Of a DNA stretch of 54,647 nucleotides, positions 15,133 to 23,998 are shown piece by piece (position 1 is the first letter of the stretch; each line of letters opens with the position of its first letter). The notes beneath the pieces are model-generated. The model searched no databases. It was not told the origin of the DNA and saw only the letters and a program-made list of their open reading frames with translations. The DNA is from a virus. The stretch covers positions 1 to 54,647 of the IMG/VR virus record IMGVR_UViG_3300048589_001642; one strand, given 5' to 3'. The translations under genes and the position numbers were made by a program.

Positions 15133-15525
15133 CTATGGCGCCGGGTTCTCGGTGTGCGTGATGCCGCCGGCCGGGACGACGAAGTCCTGACCGTTGACCG
15201 GGGTCCGCGGCTGCGTGAGCGTGCCGTCGAACCAATAGGCCGTGCCGGTCGACGCCTTGTAGAGCCGCGCTGAGACCGCCTGCGTGTGAGGGCCGCCCGA
15301 GGTCGGGCCCGGGAACGGGACGGGGGCCTGCAACTCCAGCGGCGAGCCGTTGGCGCCCCAGGTCGCCTCGTCGGCGTCCACCTCCTGCCGGACGTACCCG
15401 GGATAGGAGAGCTCGGTCCCCGTGTTGCTGAGGAGGCCGAGGTACATGACGGTCGGGGGGGTCGGCATCCCGGTCCCCCGCAGGTAGTTCTCGCACGCTC
15501 GCGCGTGGACTGCGCTCTTCGCCAT
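15133..15525 (-). CDS. Phage tail-tip accessory protein
   Basis: 130 residues. The opening MAKSAVHARACENYLRGTG and later VMYLGLLSNTGTELSYPG and YVRQEVDADEATWGANGS resemble small proteins coded next to actinophage tail fibres, where YLGLxxxxxTE is common. It is probably all-beta. It lies 6 bases after the polysaccharide-lyase-like gene. The exact role is not known. Confidence 0.65.
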   Translation of the reverse strand: MAKSAVHARACENYLRGTGMPTPPTVMYLGLLSNTGTELSYPGYVRQEVDADEATWGANGSPLELQAPVPFPGPTSGGPHTQAVSARLYKASTGTAYWFDGTLTQPRTPVNGQDFVVPAGGITHTENPAP

Positions 15526-15531
15526 CGGTGT

Positions 15532-16827
15532 CTAGCTCCCGGTGTAGGGGGTGAACGTGCCGTTCGGGCGCTTGGTGAGGCGCTCGCCGGTCACGCGGTG
15601 GAAGAAGTGGAACGGGGGGTTGACGGAGAACCCGCGCGAGACGAGGAGCTCGACGGCCTCCCGCGACTCGGGGTCGTAGGCGCCGCTCGGGATCCGGGCG
15701 ACCACGTCTTCCGGCGCGATAGTCACCTCGGTCACGTCCTCGTATTCGAGGGCGAACGTCGAGGCGTCGGAGCCGACCGAGTCGAATCCGATCTCGATGT
15801 CATCGACCGGCGGAGGCTCCTCCTCGGTCGGGAAGACCGTGACGATGAAGGAGTCGACCGCGAGCTGCGCCCCGCCGGCCCCGGCATGGAGGGCGGCGTA
15901 GAAGCCGTCGTCGCGACCGGCCGTCAGAGCGTCGAGCGAGAGCGAGTCCGTGATCGTCGAGTCGCCCGCCGCCGGGGTGTGGGTCTTCGAGATCCCCGAC
16001 GCCCCGAGGCCGACGTAGAGGAACGTCCCGGCCGGGAGGTCGTCGAGGTCGATCGTGTAGGGGAGCGTCCCGACGTAGATGCCGCCGGCCGTCGGGGTCG
16101 TCGCGTCCACGGTCGGGGTCGGGGTCGGGGTGCCGCCGCCGCCGGGGTAGCCGGGATTCGTGTCATGGACCTGGAAGCCGGCGATGTTCATGTCGTCGGT
16201 CCCGGTGACCGACCAATAGGTATAGAACCCGATCTCCGGGTAGTGGTTGCCCGACTGAGTCGTGTTGGAGCGCCCGTTCTCCTCGTAGAGGAGCTCGTTG
16301 TCGCGGTAGTAGCGGAGCCAGCCGGTACTACCGACCGAGTGCCGGCAGCCGACCCGATAGTGATGCCACTCGCCGAGATCGGCCGACCGCTCACCCTCGA
16401 AGCCGTGAGTGAACGATCCCGGTCCGATCCAGTGACGGAACTTCGTCACGGTCGGGTTCTCGGAGAGGTTGAGCGTCCAGACGCCCCCGGGGTTCGCGCT
16501 CGGAGTGTGCGACTCGACGCACATGTGAAAGTCGTCGGAGACCCGGATCGCGACGCTGTTGAAGCGGATCCAGAACTCCGACCACCGCTCCGTCTCCATC
16601 GGATAGATGCCCGGCCCCTGGAGCTGCGCCCGCGAGAGCGAGCCCTGATCGGACGCGATCCACTGGGAGAAGTCGCCCTGGAATCGGCGCATCCTGATCG
16701 AGCGATCCCACCGCGTATCCGGCGGCCGGACGGCGGGCTCGTCGAAGGCGCGGGTCCCCTCTCCCCCGGCGGGCCCCTGCCAGGTCCCCCACGCGGACCG
16801 GCGGTCGAGGGTGCGGATGATCGCCAT
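15532..16827 (-). CDS. Tail protein with polysaccharide-lyase-like domain
   Basis: 431 residues. Residues 1-225 resemble the heparin-lyase-I-like jelly roll (Polysacc_lyase family): WSEFWIRFNSVAIRV, FRHWIGPGSF, LGEWHHYRVGCRHSVGSTGW, LRYYRDNELLYEENGRSNTT and YPEIGFYTYWS. That order (GEWH, GWLR, NT, YP-IG) is typical. A Pro/Thr linker (GGGGTPTPTPTVDATTP) and a beta-rich C-terminal half follow. If active it would cut capsule or cell-wall polysaccharide at adsorption. It could also be a binding module that has lost catalysis; the key residues cannot be settled by eye. Confidence 0.65.
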   Translation of the reverse strand: MAIIRTLDRRSAWGTWQGPAGGEGTRAFDEPAVRPPDTRWDRSIRMRRFQGDFSQWIASDQGSLSRAQLQGPGIYPMETERWSEFWIRFNSVAIRVSDDFHMCVESHTPSANPGGVWTLNLSENPTVTKFRHWIGPGSFTHGFEGERSADLGEWHHYRVGCRHSVGSTGWLRYYRDNELLYEENGRSNTTQSGNHYPEIGFYTYWSVTGTDDMNIAGFQVHDTNPGYPGGGGTPTPTPTVDATTPTAGGIYVGTLPYTIDLDDLPAGTFLYVGLGASGISKTHTPAAGDSTITDSLSLDALTAGRDDGFYAALHAGAGGAQLAVDSFIVTVFPTEEEPPPVDDIEIGFDSVGSDASTFALEYEDVTEVTIAPEDVVARIPSGAYDPESREAVELLVSRGFSVNPPFHFFHRVTGERLTKRPNGTFTPYTGS

Positions 16828-16859
16828 TACGTCTGCTCCTGTGTCTCGGTGCTCATGGG

Positions 16860-19800
16860 CTACCTCCTCGCCGCGCGGGCGGTTCGATTCGTGAGGGCAC
16901 GGGCGATCGAGTCGCCGAGCACCTGCGGATCCACGCCCGGCGCGGCGACGACGATCGACTCGACGACCGTCTGCGGCGGGGCGTTCGTGAAGGCGCGCTG
17001 TAGCGCCCGGAGTTCCTTGAGCGACTCGGTGTGCTCCTTCGCCCGGGCCGTGAGCTGGCGCTGCTCGCTCGCGACGATCCGGGTCCCGCCGGCCGACGAC
17101 TCCTTGCGGAACGTCTCCTCGAGCTTCTGCCGCTGCGCCGCCTGTGACTGACGGACGCGCTCCAGCTCGGAGGCGAACGAGGAGCGGAGGACGTTGCGGG
17201 TCGTGATCGCCTCGGCGATCGCCGCCTGCTGCGGGTTCTCGATGCCGGGGATGAACCCCTTCGGCAGCTTCGGAGCGCGGCCGACCGCCCCCGCCTGCGC
17301 CCGGGTCTGCCCGAGCGCGAGGTTGAAGGCATCGACGTAGGCGGTCCCGAGCTGCGCCCCGACCGCCGCGATGTTGACCCCGTTCGCCGCGAGAGTCGCG
17401 GCGACCCCGGCATTGAACTCGCCGATCTTGATGCGTCCGGCGTTGAGGTTGGCGGCGAGGTCCGCGAGCTGCTGCTGTAGCGCCGTCCTCTTCGCCTCGG
17501 TGACCTCCGCCGCGACGCGCTGCTCCTCCGAGAGGCGGGCCTGGTCCTGCCCGAGGAGGAAGCGCTCCAGCTCGAGGCGCTGCGCCCGGGCGGGGTCCTC
17601 GGCCGCGATGCGGGCGTCCTCCAGGCGGATGCGCTCGCGCTCGCGCTGGAGCGGCGAGAGCCGCGCGTTCTGCTCCGGGGTCCTCCGGGCGGCGGCGGCC
17701 GAGAGGGCGGCGAATCGCTTCTGCGCCTGCTCGCGGCCGGCCTCGGCGAGCGAGACGGCGTTGCGGAGCTGGCGCTCCTGATCGACCGCCCCCGCCGAAT
17801 CGAGGGCCGCCGAGCGCGATGCGAGCGCGCTCTCCTGCGGCCGGAAGCTCGGGGCCGCCGCGTCGATCGCCTGCGAGGCGAGGTCGGCGAGCTGCGACGC
17901 GAAGCCCGAGAGGTTCGACCGGGCGGTGAGGACCGACTCGCGCAGGGCGGAGGAGATCGCGGTCGAGATCGTCGCCCGGATCGTCGGGCCCGTGACGCGG
18001 AAACCGTCGCCGAACGCCTTCGCGGCGAGCTTCCCCTGCGTCTTCGCGTTGACGACGCCGACCCGGGCGGCGCCGCGGATCGCTGCGGCGGCGAGCGCGG
18101 CGCCCGACTTGTCGGTCTTCCCCTGCTCGGCGGCCATGCCGACCTGGAGGCCGCGGCCGATCTGCTTGCCGGTCTCGGTGGTGAGCTTCGACGGGCTCTC
18201 GACCTGCGCGCCGCGCTTGACGGCGGCCGCGCCCGCGGCGCCCGCGCGCTCACCCGCGGCGACGATCGCCGGGAGCTGCGCGTCGATGCCCCTGACGATT
18301 CCAGTCCCGAGCCCCGTCCCCGCTGTCTCCCCGCCGGCTTCCATGAGCGGCGCCGCGCTCTCGGTCCCCTTGGCCGCCGACTCGCCGCCCTTGGCGCCCT
18401 GCGCCCGGATCTGCCCGTCCCGGGACCGGAGGCCGGCGACGAATCCGTTCGCCTGCGCCTGCCCCGAGCGGAGGCCGGCCGCCCGGAGCCGACCGATCAG
18501 ACCCTCGGCCGCCTTGATCCGCTCGGTCGCGGCCCTCTTCTCCGCGCCCGTCGCCCTGCTCGAGGACGCGATCGCCTGGTCGATCTTGATAGCGCGCTGC
18601 GCCGTCGCAATGCCGTTCGCCCGCGCGGCGGCGGCGGCCGTGGTGCTCTCGCGCGCTTCGGTCTTGAGCTGCGACGCGAGCTTCTTCCCGGCGGCCGTCG
18701 TCGTATCGACCGCCTGCGCGCTCTGGCGCGCGACCGTCGCCGACTGCTGGAGCCGCGTCGATGCCGCCGCCTGCGCCCGCGCCTGACCCGAGAGCGCCTG
18801 CGCGTAGTTGAGCGCCCCCGCCCGGCCGATGTTCGTCGCGATCGCCGCCTGAACCTGCGAGCGGTTGAGGTTGCCGGTGACCGCGATGCGGGCCTGAGCC
18901 GCGGCGAGCGCCCGCCCCGACGCGGCCTGCTCGGTCTGCGCGGCCGTGAGGGCGTTGCGCGCCTGGACCGACCCCTCGCGACGAGCGAGGTTGAGGTTGT
19001 TCTCGGCCTGCGCGAGTCGGTTCTTCGCCGCGGCGAGGGCGTCGGCCTTGCCCGCCTCTCCGCCGAAGTCCCCCGCCGGCGCGGCCTGGACGCGGGCGAA
19101 CTCGCCGCGCGCGCCCTGCACGGCGCCGCGTGCGTCGTCGATGCCGACCCGGGCGTTGATGACTCCCGTGAGCGCCCCGCGCTGGCGCTCGAGGGCGGCC
19201 GTCGCGACGTCGGCGGCGGTCGCCTGGTCGCGCATCGCCTCGCTCGTCTCGCGGATCGCCTGCTCGGCGTTGCTCTCGCGAGAGGTGAGGATGAAGGCAC
19301 CGGCCGCGAGGGCGGACGCGGCGAGGATCGCAGCGGAGGCGGGGCCGCCTGCGAGCCCGACGAGCCCGGCCCCGAGTCCGCGGGCGGCTCCCGCGGCGCG
19401 CGAGAGGCTCGCCCCGGTCCGCACGGCCGCGGCCCCGGCGGCGGTCGAGGGACCGACGAGTCCGATCGCCGAGACCGAGGCGGCGCGATTGGCGGCGATC
19501 GTCGCGGCCGTCGTCGCGGCCTGCGCCTTCTGCGCCGCGGCGAATGCGGTGATCCTCGGCAGCGCGGAGCCCGCGGCGCGGCCGACCGTCCCGTAGGCGA
19601 GCGCCGTGAGCAGGAGGCCCGGCCCGAGCGGGCTCGCCGCGAGCGCCCCGAACGCCTGCGCGACCTCCCGGACGGCGGGAGAGGTCGCCGACGCCGATGC
19701 CTGGACGGCGCCGAAGACGTCGCCGGCGGTCTGGCCGAATGCCCGGACCGAGGCGATGGTCGCCGGGTCGGTGACCGCCCCCGCGATGTCGTCGGCGATC

Positions 19801-20945
19801 GAGGCCACTCCGCGCTTGAATCCCGACGAGGCGCTGATGCGATTGAGCCCGGCCTCCAGGTCGTCGGCGAGGCGGGCGACGGCGGGGGCCGCGGCGTCGC
19901 CGATCGCGAGCCCGAAGTTCTCCGCGCTGATCTTCGCCCGCTCGAACGACCGGCCGGCCGAGCGCTCGATCTGCGCGAGCGCCTTGTCGGTGACCCCCGC
20001 GGCCTTGCCCTGGTTGACGAGCTCATCGGAGAAGAGCCCCGCGCCCTTGCCCGTGAGGGTGAGAATCGCGTTGAGGCCCTCGACGTTCCCGACGAGGCGC
20101 TGCAGCTTGATCGACGACCCGCCCGAGGCGTCGCGGACGAGCTCCAGGGTCTTCTTGAGGCCGAGGCCCTTGAGCGCCGCCTGCCCGCTCGCGAATCCGG
20201 CCTTCTCGAAGACCGGCGTGATCGTCTTCTCGGCGATCTTCGACGGGGCGATGATCGACTGAATCGCCTGTCGGAGCTGCGTCGTCGCAACCGAGGCCGG
20301 AACGCCTCCGGCCGTGAGGGTCGCGATCGCCGCGCCGACCGTCTGGAGGTCCACGCCCGCGGAGGCGGCGATCGGGGCGACGTTGAAGAGCGACGAGGCG
20401 AGCTCGTCGAAGGTGACCTTACCGGCGTTGACCGTCTGGAAGAGGGAGTCGGAGACCTTCGCGGCGTCCGACGCCTTGAGCCCATAGGCGTTGATGACGG
20501 TCGTGATCCCGTCGACCGCCGTGTTGAGCTCCGTGACGCCGGCCGTCGCGGCTTTCGAGGAGACCCGGAGGAACTCGATCGCGTTGCCGCGCGGGACCCC
20601 GGCCCCGAGCGCCTCGTAGAGCCCGCCGCTGATCTCCTCCTGCGCGATGCCGACCTCGCGCGAGAGGGCGGCGACCTCGCGGGAGAACGACCCGAACGTC
20701 CTCTCGGCCTCGCCTCCGACCTGACCGAGCAGGCCGACCGACTCACGGAGGGACTTCTGGAGCGATCCGGCCGCGCCGATCTGCTGAGAGATCGTGCGGA
20801 CGAGGCCGCCCGCGACGAGCGCCCCGCCGGCGACCTTCGCGATCCGCCCGAGGGACGATCCGACCGAGCCGCGCAGCTCGGAGTCGAAGCCCCGGGAGTC
20901 GGGGCGGATCCGGACACTCGCCTCGCCGACGATGTTCGAGCTCAT
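16860..20945 (-). CDS. Tape measure protein
   Basis: 1361 residues, the longest gene. Residues 70-330 contain the PhageMin_Tail region (VAALSREVGIAQEEISGGLY, VNAGKVTFDELASSLFNVAP, LTAGGVPASVATTQLRQAIQ). A hydrophobic stretch near 500-560 and very long Ala/Arg/Gln-rich coiled coils follow, with another membrane-like segment near the middle. The tape measure sets tail length: at about 1.5 angstrom per residue the tail would be roughly 200 nm. The ATG overlaps the small gene upstream. No peptidase motif was seen. Confidence 0.92.
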   Translation of the reverse strand: MSSNIVGEASVRIRPDSRGFDSELRGSVGSSLGRIAKVAGGALVAGGLVRTISQQIGAAGSLQKSLRESVGLLGQVGGEAERTFGSFSREVAALSREVGIAQEEISGGLYEALGAGVPRGNAIEFLRVSSKAATAGVTELNTAVDGITTVINAYGLKASDAAKVSDSLFQTVNAGKVTFDELASSLFNVAPIAASAGVDLQTVGAAIATLTAGGVPASVATTQLRQAIQSIIAPSKIAEKTITPVFEKAGFASGQAALKGLGLKKTLELVRDASGGSSIKLQRLVGNVEGLNAILTLTGKGAGLFSDELVNQGKAAGVTDKALAQIERSAGRSFERAKISAENFGLAIGDAAAPAVARLADDLEAGLNRISASSGFKRGVASIADDIAGAVTDPATIASVRAFGQTAGDVFGAVQASASATSPAVREVAQAFGALAASPLGPGLLLTALAYGTVGRAAGSALPRITAFAAAQKAQAATTAATIAANRAASVSAIGLVGPSTAAGAAAVRTGASLSRAAGAARGLGAGLVGLAGGPASAAILAASALAAGAFILTSRESNAEQAIRETSEAMRDQATAADVATAALERQRGALTGVINARVGIDDARGAVQGARGEFARVQAAPAGDFGGEAGKADALAAAKNRLAQAENNLNLARREGSVQARNALTAAQTEQAASGRALAAAQARIAVTGNLNRSQVQAAIATNIGRAGALNYAQALSGQARAQAAASTRLQQSATVARQSAQAVDTTTAAGKKLASQLKTEARESTTAAAAARANGIATAQRAIKIDQAIASSSRATGAEKRAATERIKAAEGLIGRLRAAGLRSGQAQANGFVAGLRSRDGQIRAQGAKGGESAAKGTESAAPLMEAGGETAGTGLGTGIVRGIDAQLPAIVAAGERAGAAGAAAVKRGAQVESPSKLTTETGKQIGRGLQVGMAAEQGKTDKSGAALAAAAIRGAARVGVVNAKTQGKLAAKAFGDGFRVTGPTIRATISTAISSALRESVLTARSNLSGFASQLADLASQAIDAAAPSFRPQESALASRSAALDSAGAVDQERQLRNAVSLAEAGREQAQKRFAALSAAAARRTPEQNARLSPLQRERERIRLEDARIAAEDPARAQRLELERFLLGQDQARLSEEQRVAAEVTEAKRTALQQQLADLAANLNAGRIKIGEFNAGVAATLAANGVNIAAVGAQLGTAYVDAFNLALGQTRAQAGAVGRAPKLPKGFIPGIENPQQAAIAEAITTRNVLRSSFASELERVRQSQAAQRQKLEETFRKESSAGGTRIVASEQRQLTARAKEHTESLKELRALQRAFTNAPPQTVVESIVVAAPGVDPQVLGDSIARALTNRTARAARR

Positions 20946-21193
20946 CGGCGGGCCCCGCGATCGGATGGTTCCGGGTCGGGGTCGGCGCTCCCGCCGGTCG
21001 GGTTCGAGGCCCGGCGCCGGGTGCCGGAGATCCGGCGGGTCGAGCGCGGGCCGCGGCGCTGCCAGGCCGAGACGAGCACGCGGCGACGGCGGCCGCGGCG
21101 CACGGCGAGGACGAGACGGGTCGAGCCCGCTCCCCCGCTCGCGCGCAGGCCGCGCAGGAAGTCGCCCGGGCTCGTCATCGGCCCGCCGCTCAC
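20942..21193 (-). CDS. Small basic protein before the tape measure
   Basis: 83 residues (MSGGPMTSPGDFLRGLRA), with an Arg-rich middle (VLAVRRGRRRRVLVSAWQRR) and a disordered tail. The GTG at 21193 overlaps the stop of the T frame, and its own stop overlaps the tape measure ATG (ATGA). The position suggests a tail assembly factor. No family recognised. Confidence 0.55.
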   Translation of the reverse strand: MSGGPMTSPGDFLRGLRASGGAGSTRLVLAVRRGRRRRVLVSAWQRRGPRSTRRISGTRRRASNPTGGSADPDPEPSDRGARR

Positions 21194-21513
21194 GGGATCT
21201 GCCCCGTCATCATCGCGCGCATCATGGCGCCGACGTTCTCGCCCGCCGTCTCGGGGACGGGCGGCCGGGCCGACGCTCCGGGCTCGGCGGACGGGAGCGT
21301 GAAGATCCGTTCCAGCTCACGCACGCCGGTCTCGTCGAGCCCGATGGTCAGGTCGGCCCACACGACCGCTAGGAGTCGCCCGAGGTCGCCGGAGAGGGGA
21401 CCGAGGCCAGGGCCGCCGGCGAGGACGAGCCGCGCGTCGAGGTCGAGCCATCGCTCCGGATCCCAAATCCAGAGGAATAGGGCGACGGCCCGAGCGTAGG
21501 GCGTCTCGTGTAG
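21190..21513 (-). CDS. Tail assembly chaperone, -1 frame extension (T)
   Basis: A coding frame without its own start codon lies in the -1 frame relative to the G gene. It reads ETPYARAVALFLWIWDPERW, DLGRLLAVVWADLTIGLDE and GENVGAMMRAMMTGQIP. This is the usual GT arrangement of siphoviruses, where ribosomes slip back one base to make a long chaperone that loads the tape measure. The upper limit is approximate, since the slippery site could not be identified. The end of G in its own frame is Ser/Pro-rich, as expected. Confidence 0.7.
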   Translation of the reverse strand, partial: LHETPYARAVALFLWIWDPERWLDLDARLVLAGGPGLGPLSGDLGRLLAVVWADLTIGLDETGVRELERIFTLPSAEPGASARPPVPETAGENVGAMMRAMMTGQIP

Positions 21514-21785
21514 TGCTCGATCACCTCGTCGTACAGGTCGAGCAGCACGCCCTGCGGGTTCGAGTCCCAGAGCGCCGAGAAGCGCTGACGATCGCCCGGG
21601 TCGGGCATGAGCTCGCAGATCGTCTTGATGACGCGCTCGAGCGCCTCGGTGTTCGTCTCCGGCCTCGACGACTCCTCGACCTTGGCGGCCATCCAGCGCG
21701 CGCCCACGGTCGGCTGCATCGTGAAGGTCTCGCCGCAGGCGTGGAGCGGGATCCCTGCGATCGGGCTGTACTGATCGGTCGTCAT
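21369..21785 (-). CDS. Tail assembly chaperone (G)
   Basis: 138 residues from the ATG at 21785, chosen for AAAGGA 9 bases upstream; an ATG at 21821 overlapping the previous stop is an alternative. HACGETFTMQPTVGARWMAAKV, the acidic helix TEALERVIKTICELM and DPGDRQRFSALWDSN with VLLDLYDEVIEHYTRRPT are typical of G-type chaperones of actinophages. It binds the tape measure with the T extension during tail assembly. Confidence 0.8.
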   Translation of the reverse strand: MTTDQYSPIAGIPLHACGETFTMQPTVGARWMAAKVEESSRPETNTEALERVIKTICELMPDPGDRQRFSALWDSNPQGVLLDLYDEVIEHYTRRPTLGPSPYSSGFGIRSDGSTSTRGSSSPAALASVPSPATSGDS

Positions 21786-21817
21786 CGGTGCGGTCCTTTC
21801 GGGAGTCATCGGGAGGG

Positions 21818-22123
21818 TCATGCGGCCGCCGCGAGGGCGGGTACGAGGAACGGGCGGGCGCTCATGTAGCGGGTCCCCAACTCGACATAGACGCCGTAGA
21901 AGACGTTCGTGCCGACCTCGGCGTAGATCCCGCCGCCGTCGAAGGCGATGCGCCAGGTGACCGAGGAGCGAAGGCGCCCGGTGTCCACGGCGCAGAGGAC
22001 CTGCGCCCTGCTGCTGACGCGGATCGCCCGGCGAGCGAGGTCGCGCGCGACCGGGCCGCTCGGGCTGTTGATGAGCGCCGAGATCGCGCCGGGGTAGAGG
22101 CGGAGCGAGAATCCGGTCGCCAC
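21818..22123 (-). CDS. HK97-gp10-like head-tail joining protein
   Basis: 101 residues with ARDLARRAIRVSSRAQVLCAVDTGRLRSSV, then IYAEVGTNVFYGVYVELGT and MSARPFLVPAL. The pattern VDTGRLRSS...VGTNVxYxxYVELGTRxMxARPFL is the signature of gp10-like minor capsid/neck proteins. It lies between the connector genes and the tail chaperones, as in many siphoviruses. Confidence 0.8.
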   Translation of the reverse strand: MATGFSLRLYPGAISALINSPSGPVARDLARRAIRVSSRAQVLCAVDTGRLRSSVTWRIAFDGGGIYAEVGTNVFYGVYVELGTRYMSARPFLVPALAAAA

Positions 22124-22124
22124 G

Positions 22125-22667
22125 TCACGAGCCCGCGGCGCCGAGGTCGGGGTCCGGGTCGAGCTGGACGGCGACCTGCACGAACCATCCCGCGCACCCG
22201 CCCTGCTCCTCGACGGGCGTCAGGGGGCCGACCGTGATGGCGCGCTTCGGCATCCCCTCGCCGAAGAGCTCCGATCCCGCCCGGTTGTTGAGGCCGCACC
22301 ACATCGTCCACCCGTGAGAGTACAACGCGACGGCCGACCTGTTGATCGCGTCGGCGCTCGGAGGATTGCCCCGGTCGTCCACGCTCGGGACGCATCCGGT
22401 GATCTGGACGCGCAGCTCGACGAAGGTCATCCCGTGGCACGCGACGCCCTGCGCGATCCGGCCCTGATCGCCCGTGCGCTCCTCGTACCCCGTGACGACG
22501 TGGACCGCGAGCTGATCGCAGCAGTCGAGGGCGGGCGTCCCGACCGTGATGATCCGTCGGTCGGGAGCGCCCGGGACGCCGTTGCCGGGGTCGGCCGCCG
22601 AGTCGAGGATCTCGGCGGACTGGACGAGCAGCTCGGAGGCGAGCTCCAGGAGGTCGAGCGCCGGCAC
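22125..22667 (-). CDS. Head-tail connector / tail completion protein
   Basis: 180 residues. DLLELASELLVQSAEILDSAA, VHVVTGYEERT, then GMTFVELRVQITGCVPSV and NRSAVALYSHGWTMWCGLNN occur in the small protein that follows the adaptor in actinophage genomes. The several cysteines (DCCDQ, ACHG, CVPSV, WCG) are notable. The start is provisional, 1 base beyond the next stop. Confidence 0.65.
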   Translation of the reverse strand: MPALDLLELASELLVQSAEILDSAADPGNGVPGAPDRRIITVGTPALDCCDQLAVHVVTGYEERTGDQGRIAQGVACHGMTFVELRVQITGCVPSVDDRGNPPSADAINRSAVALYSHGWTMWCGLNNRAGSELFGEGMPKRAITVGPLTPVEEQGGCAGWFVQVAVQLDPDPDLGAAGS

Positions 22668-22949
22668 CTAGCCCTCGGCGCGCAGCGCGTCGAGCGCGGC
22701 CTGCGCGTCCTCCTTGCCCTTGACCTTGTCGTCGAGTCCCGGGATCGCGTAGTAGCCGCCGCCGACGTGGTACTCGCTCACGTCCGCCGCGAGCGCTGCG
22801 GGGGCCTCTGCGCCCTCGCCCTCGCCGGATGACGTCTCGGCCGCCGGGTCCGGCGCGGTCGCCTCGGGCGGCTCTACCACGGCGGGAGCGGCATCCTCGT
22901 CGCCGGTCCAGTAGTAGGCGGGGTCGAGCAGCGGGTTCCGTGCGGTCAT
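22668..22949 (-). CDS. Acidic small head-region protein
   Basis: 93 residues (MTARNPLLDPAYYWTGDED, then a disordered Pro/Ala/Glu stretch, then EYHVGGGYYAIPGLDDKVKG and EDAQAALDALRAEG). The closing helix DKVKGKEDAQAALDAL and VGGGYYxIPG pattern recur in small actinophage head-tail proteins. The ATG at 22949 overlaps the upstream stop. Confidence 0.6.
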   Translation of the reverse strand: MTARNPLLDPAYYWTGDEDAAPAVVEPPEATAPDPAAETSSGEGEGAEAPAALAADVSEYHVGGGYYAIPGLDDKVKGKEDAQAALDALRAEG

Positions 22950-23998
22950 GGTCCCTCCTCGGGAGCGGGCTCGGTGGAGACGACGAGCGGGTAGGGGGCG
23001 GAGTCGGGCGAGGCGATCGCGGCGCGGCGGCGGGTGGTCGGCAGGCTGCCGAGGAAGAGGTCCACCTCGGGAAGACCGAAGCCGCCCGAGCCGCCCTCGC
23101 CGTTGCGCGAGAGGTTCGTCGCGACCTGGACGCCCTGGCGGATAACGCGCTCGACGTTCTTCGGGAGCGAGCACGCCTGACCGGCGCACGCCTTCGCGAT
23201 CTCGCAGGCGAGCCGGGCGGCCGCGTGCTGGCCGGTGATCGGCGGGTCGAGGCCGTAGAGGTAGGAGACCTCGAAGGTCCCCTCCTCGGTCGCCTCCCGC
23301 TCGAGGTACTGACACGACGGCCAGACCTCGCCCTCGGTCGCGCGGACGAGATAGCGGCGCCCGAGAAGGGCGTACTCGGCCGGGTCGAGGATCACCCCGT
23401 CGAGGCGGACCTGCGTGATCTCCCGGATCGGGTAGCCGCCGAGGCGCACCCGGCCGAGCCGGCGGCATCCGGCGGGCCAGATGTCGGGGCCCCTCCAGAC
23501 CGGGCCGCAGGAGCGCGAGCGGGTCATCGGCCGGACGACCGCCGAGCAGGCTCCACCGAAGCGGCGGCCCGAGAGTCCGTAGAGGACCGTCGAGGCGACC
23601 TCGATCGCGTAGTCGAGGTCGGCGTCCTCGGCGAGGTCCGAGCAGCAGGCGGAGACGGCGTCGGCCGTCGTCCAGAGCGAGCAGGGGCCGCCGGGAGAGA
23701 GCGCGGGCGGCAGGGCCGGGCGGCCGTTGGCGGTGACCTCAAGGTCCTCGGAGGTGAAGGTCTCCGGCGAGACGACTCCCGTGTCCCATCCGATCGAGTA
23801 GCGGCCGATCGTCGTCGGGGCGTCGAGGAGCGCGACGTAGGAGCCCGAGCCCGCGACGAGCTCGGAGACGCCATCCGTCGTCGGGCCGTAGACCGTCGCC
23901 CCCTCGTTGTCGAGGACGCGGACCCGCACGGTCGCGAGGCCGGTCGGGTAGCCGAGGACGACCGGCTCGATCGCCTCTGCGGGGCGGGCGTAGATCAC
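22946..23998 (-). CDS. Head-to-tail adaptor with Ig-like N domain
   Basis: 350 residues from the GTG at 23998 (GTGA overlap). Residues 8-90 form an Ig-like domain (TVRVRVLDNEGATVYGPTTD to YSIGWDTGVV). The rest is the connector: DAVSACCSDLAEDADLDYAI, EVASTVLYGLSGRRFGGACS, GRVRLGGYPIREITQVRLDG and the helices GQHAAARLACEIAKACAG and NVERVIRQGVQVATNLSR. This part matches adaptor proteins that sit under the portal. The added Ig-like domain is a decoration. Confidence 0.75.
   Translation of the reverse strand: MIYARPAEAIEPVVLGYPTGLATVRVRVLDNEGATVYGPTTDGVSELVAGSGSYVALLDAPTTIGRYSIGWDTGVVSPETFTSEDLEVTANGRPALPPALSPGGPCSLWTTADAVSACCSDLAEDADLDYAIEVASTVLYGLSGRRFGGACSAVVRPMTRSRSCGPVWRGPDIWPAGCRRLGRVRLGGYPIREITQVRLDGVILDPAEYALLGRRYLVRATEGEVWPSCQYLEREATEEGTFEVSYLYGLDPPITGQHAAARLACEIAKACAGQACSLPKNVERVIRQGVQVATNLSRNGEGGSGGFGLPEVDLFLGSLPTTRRRAAIASPDSAPYPLVVSTEPAPEEGP

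Noticed and set aside
16829-16856. Nine-codon frame MSTETQEQT between the tape measure and the lyase-like tail gene
   Set aside because: Too short to support, with no conserved features beyond a stop/start overlap.
21556-21571. A GGTTCGAGTCC-like T-loop motif suggestive of a tRNA
   Set aside because: It lies within the conserved tail chaperone gene (coding SNPQG) and no acceptor or anticodon stem pairs around it.
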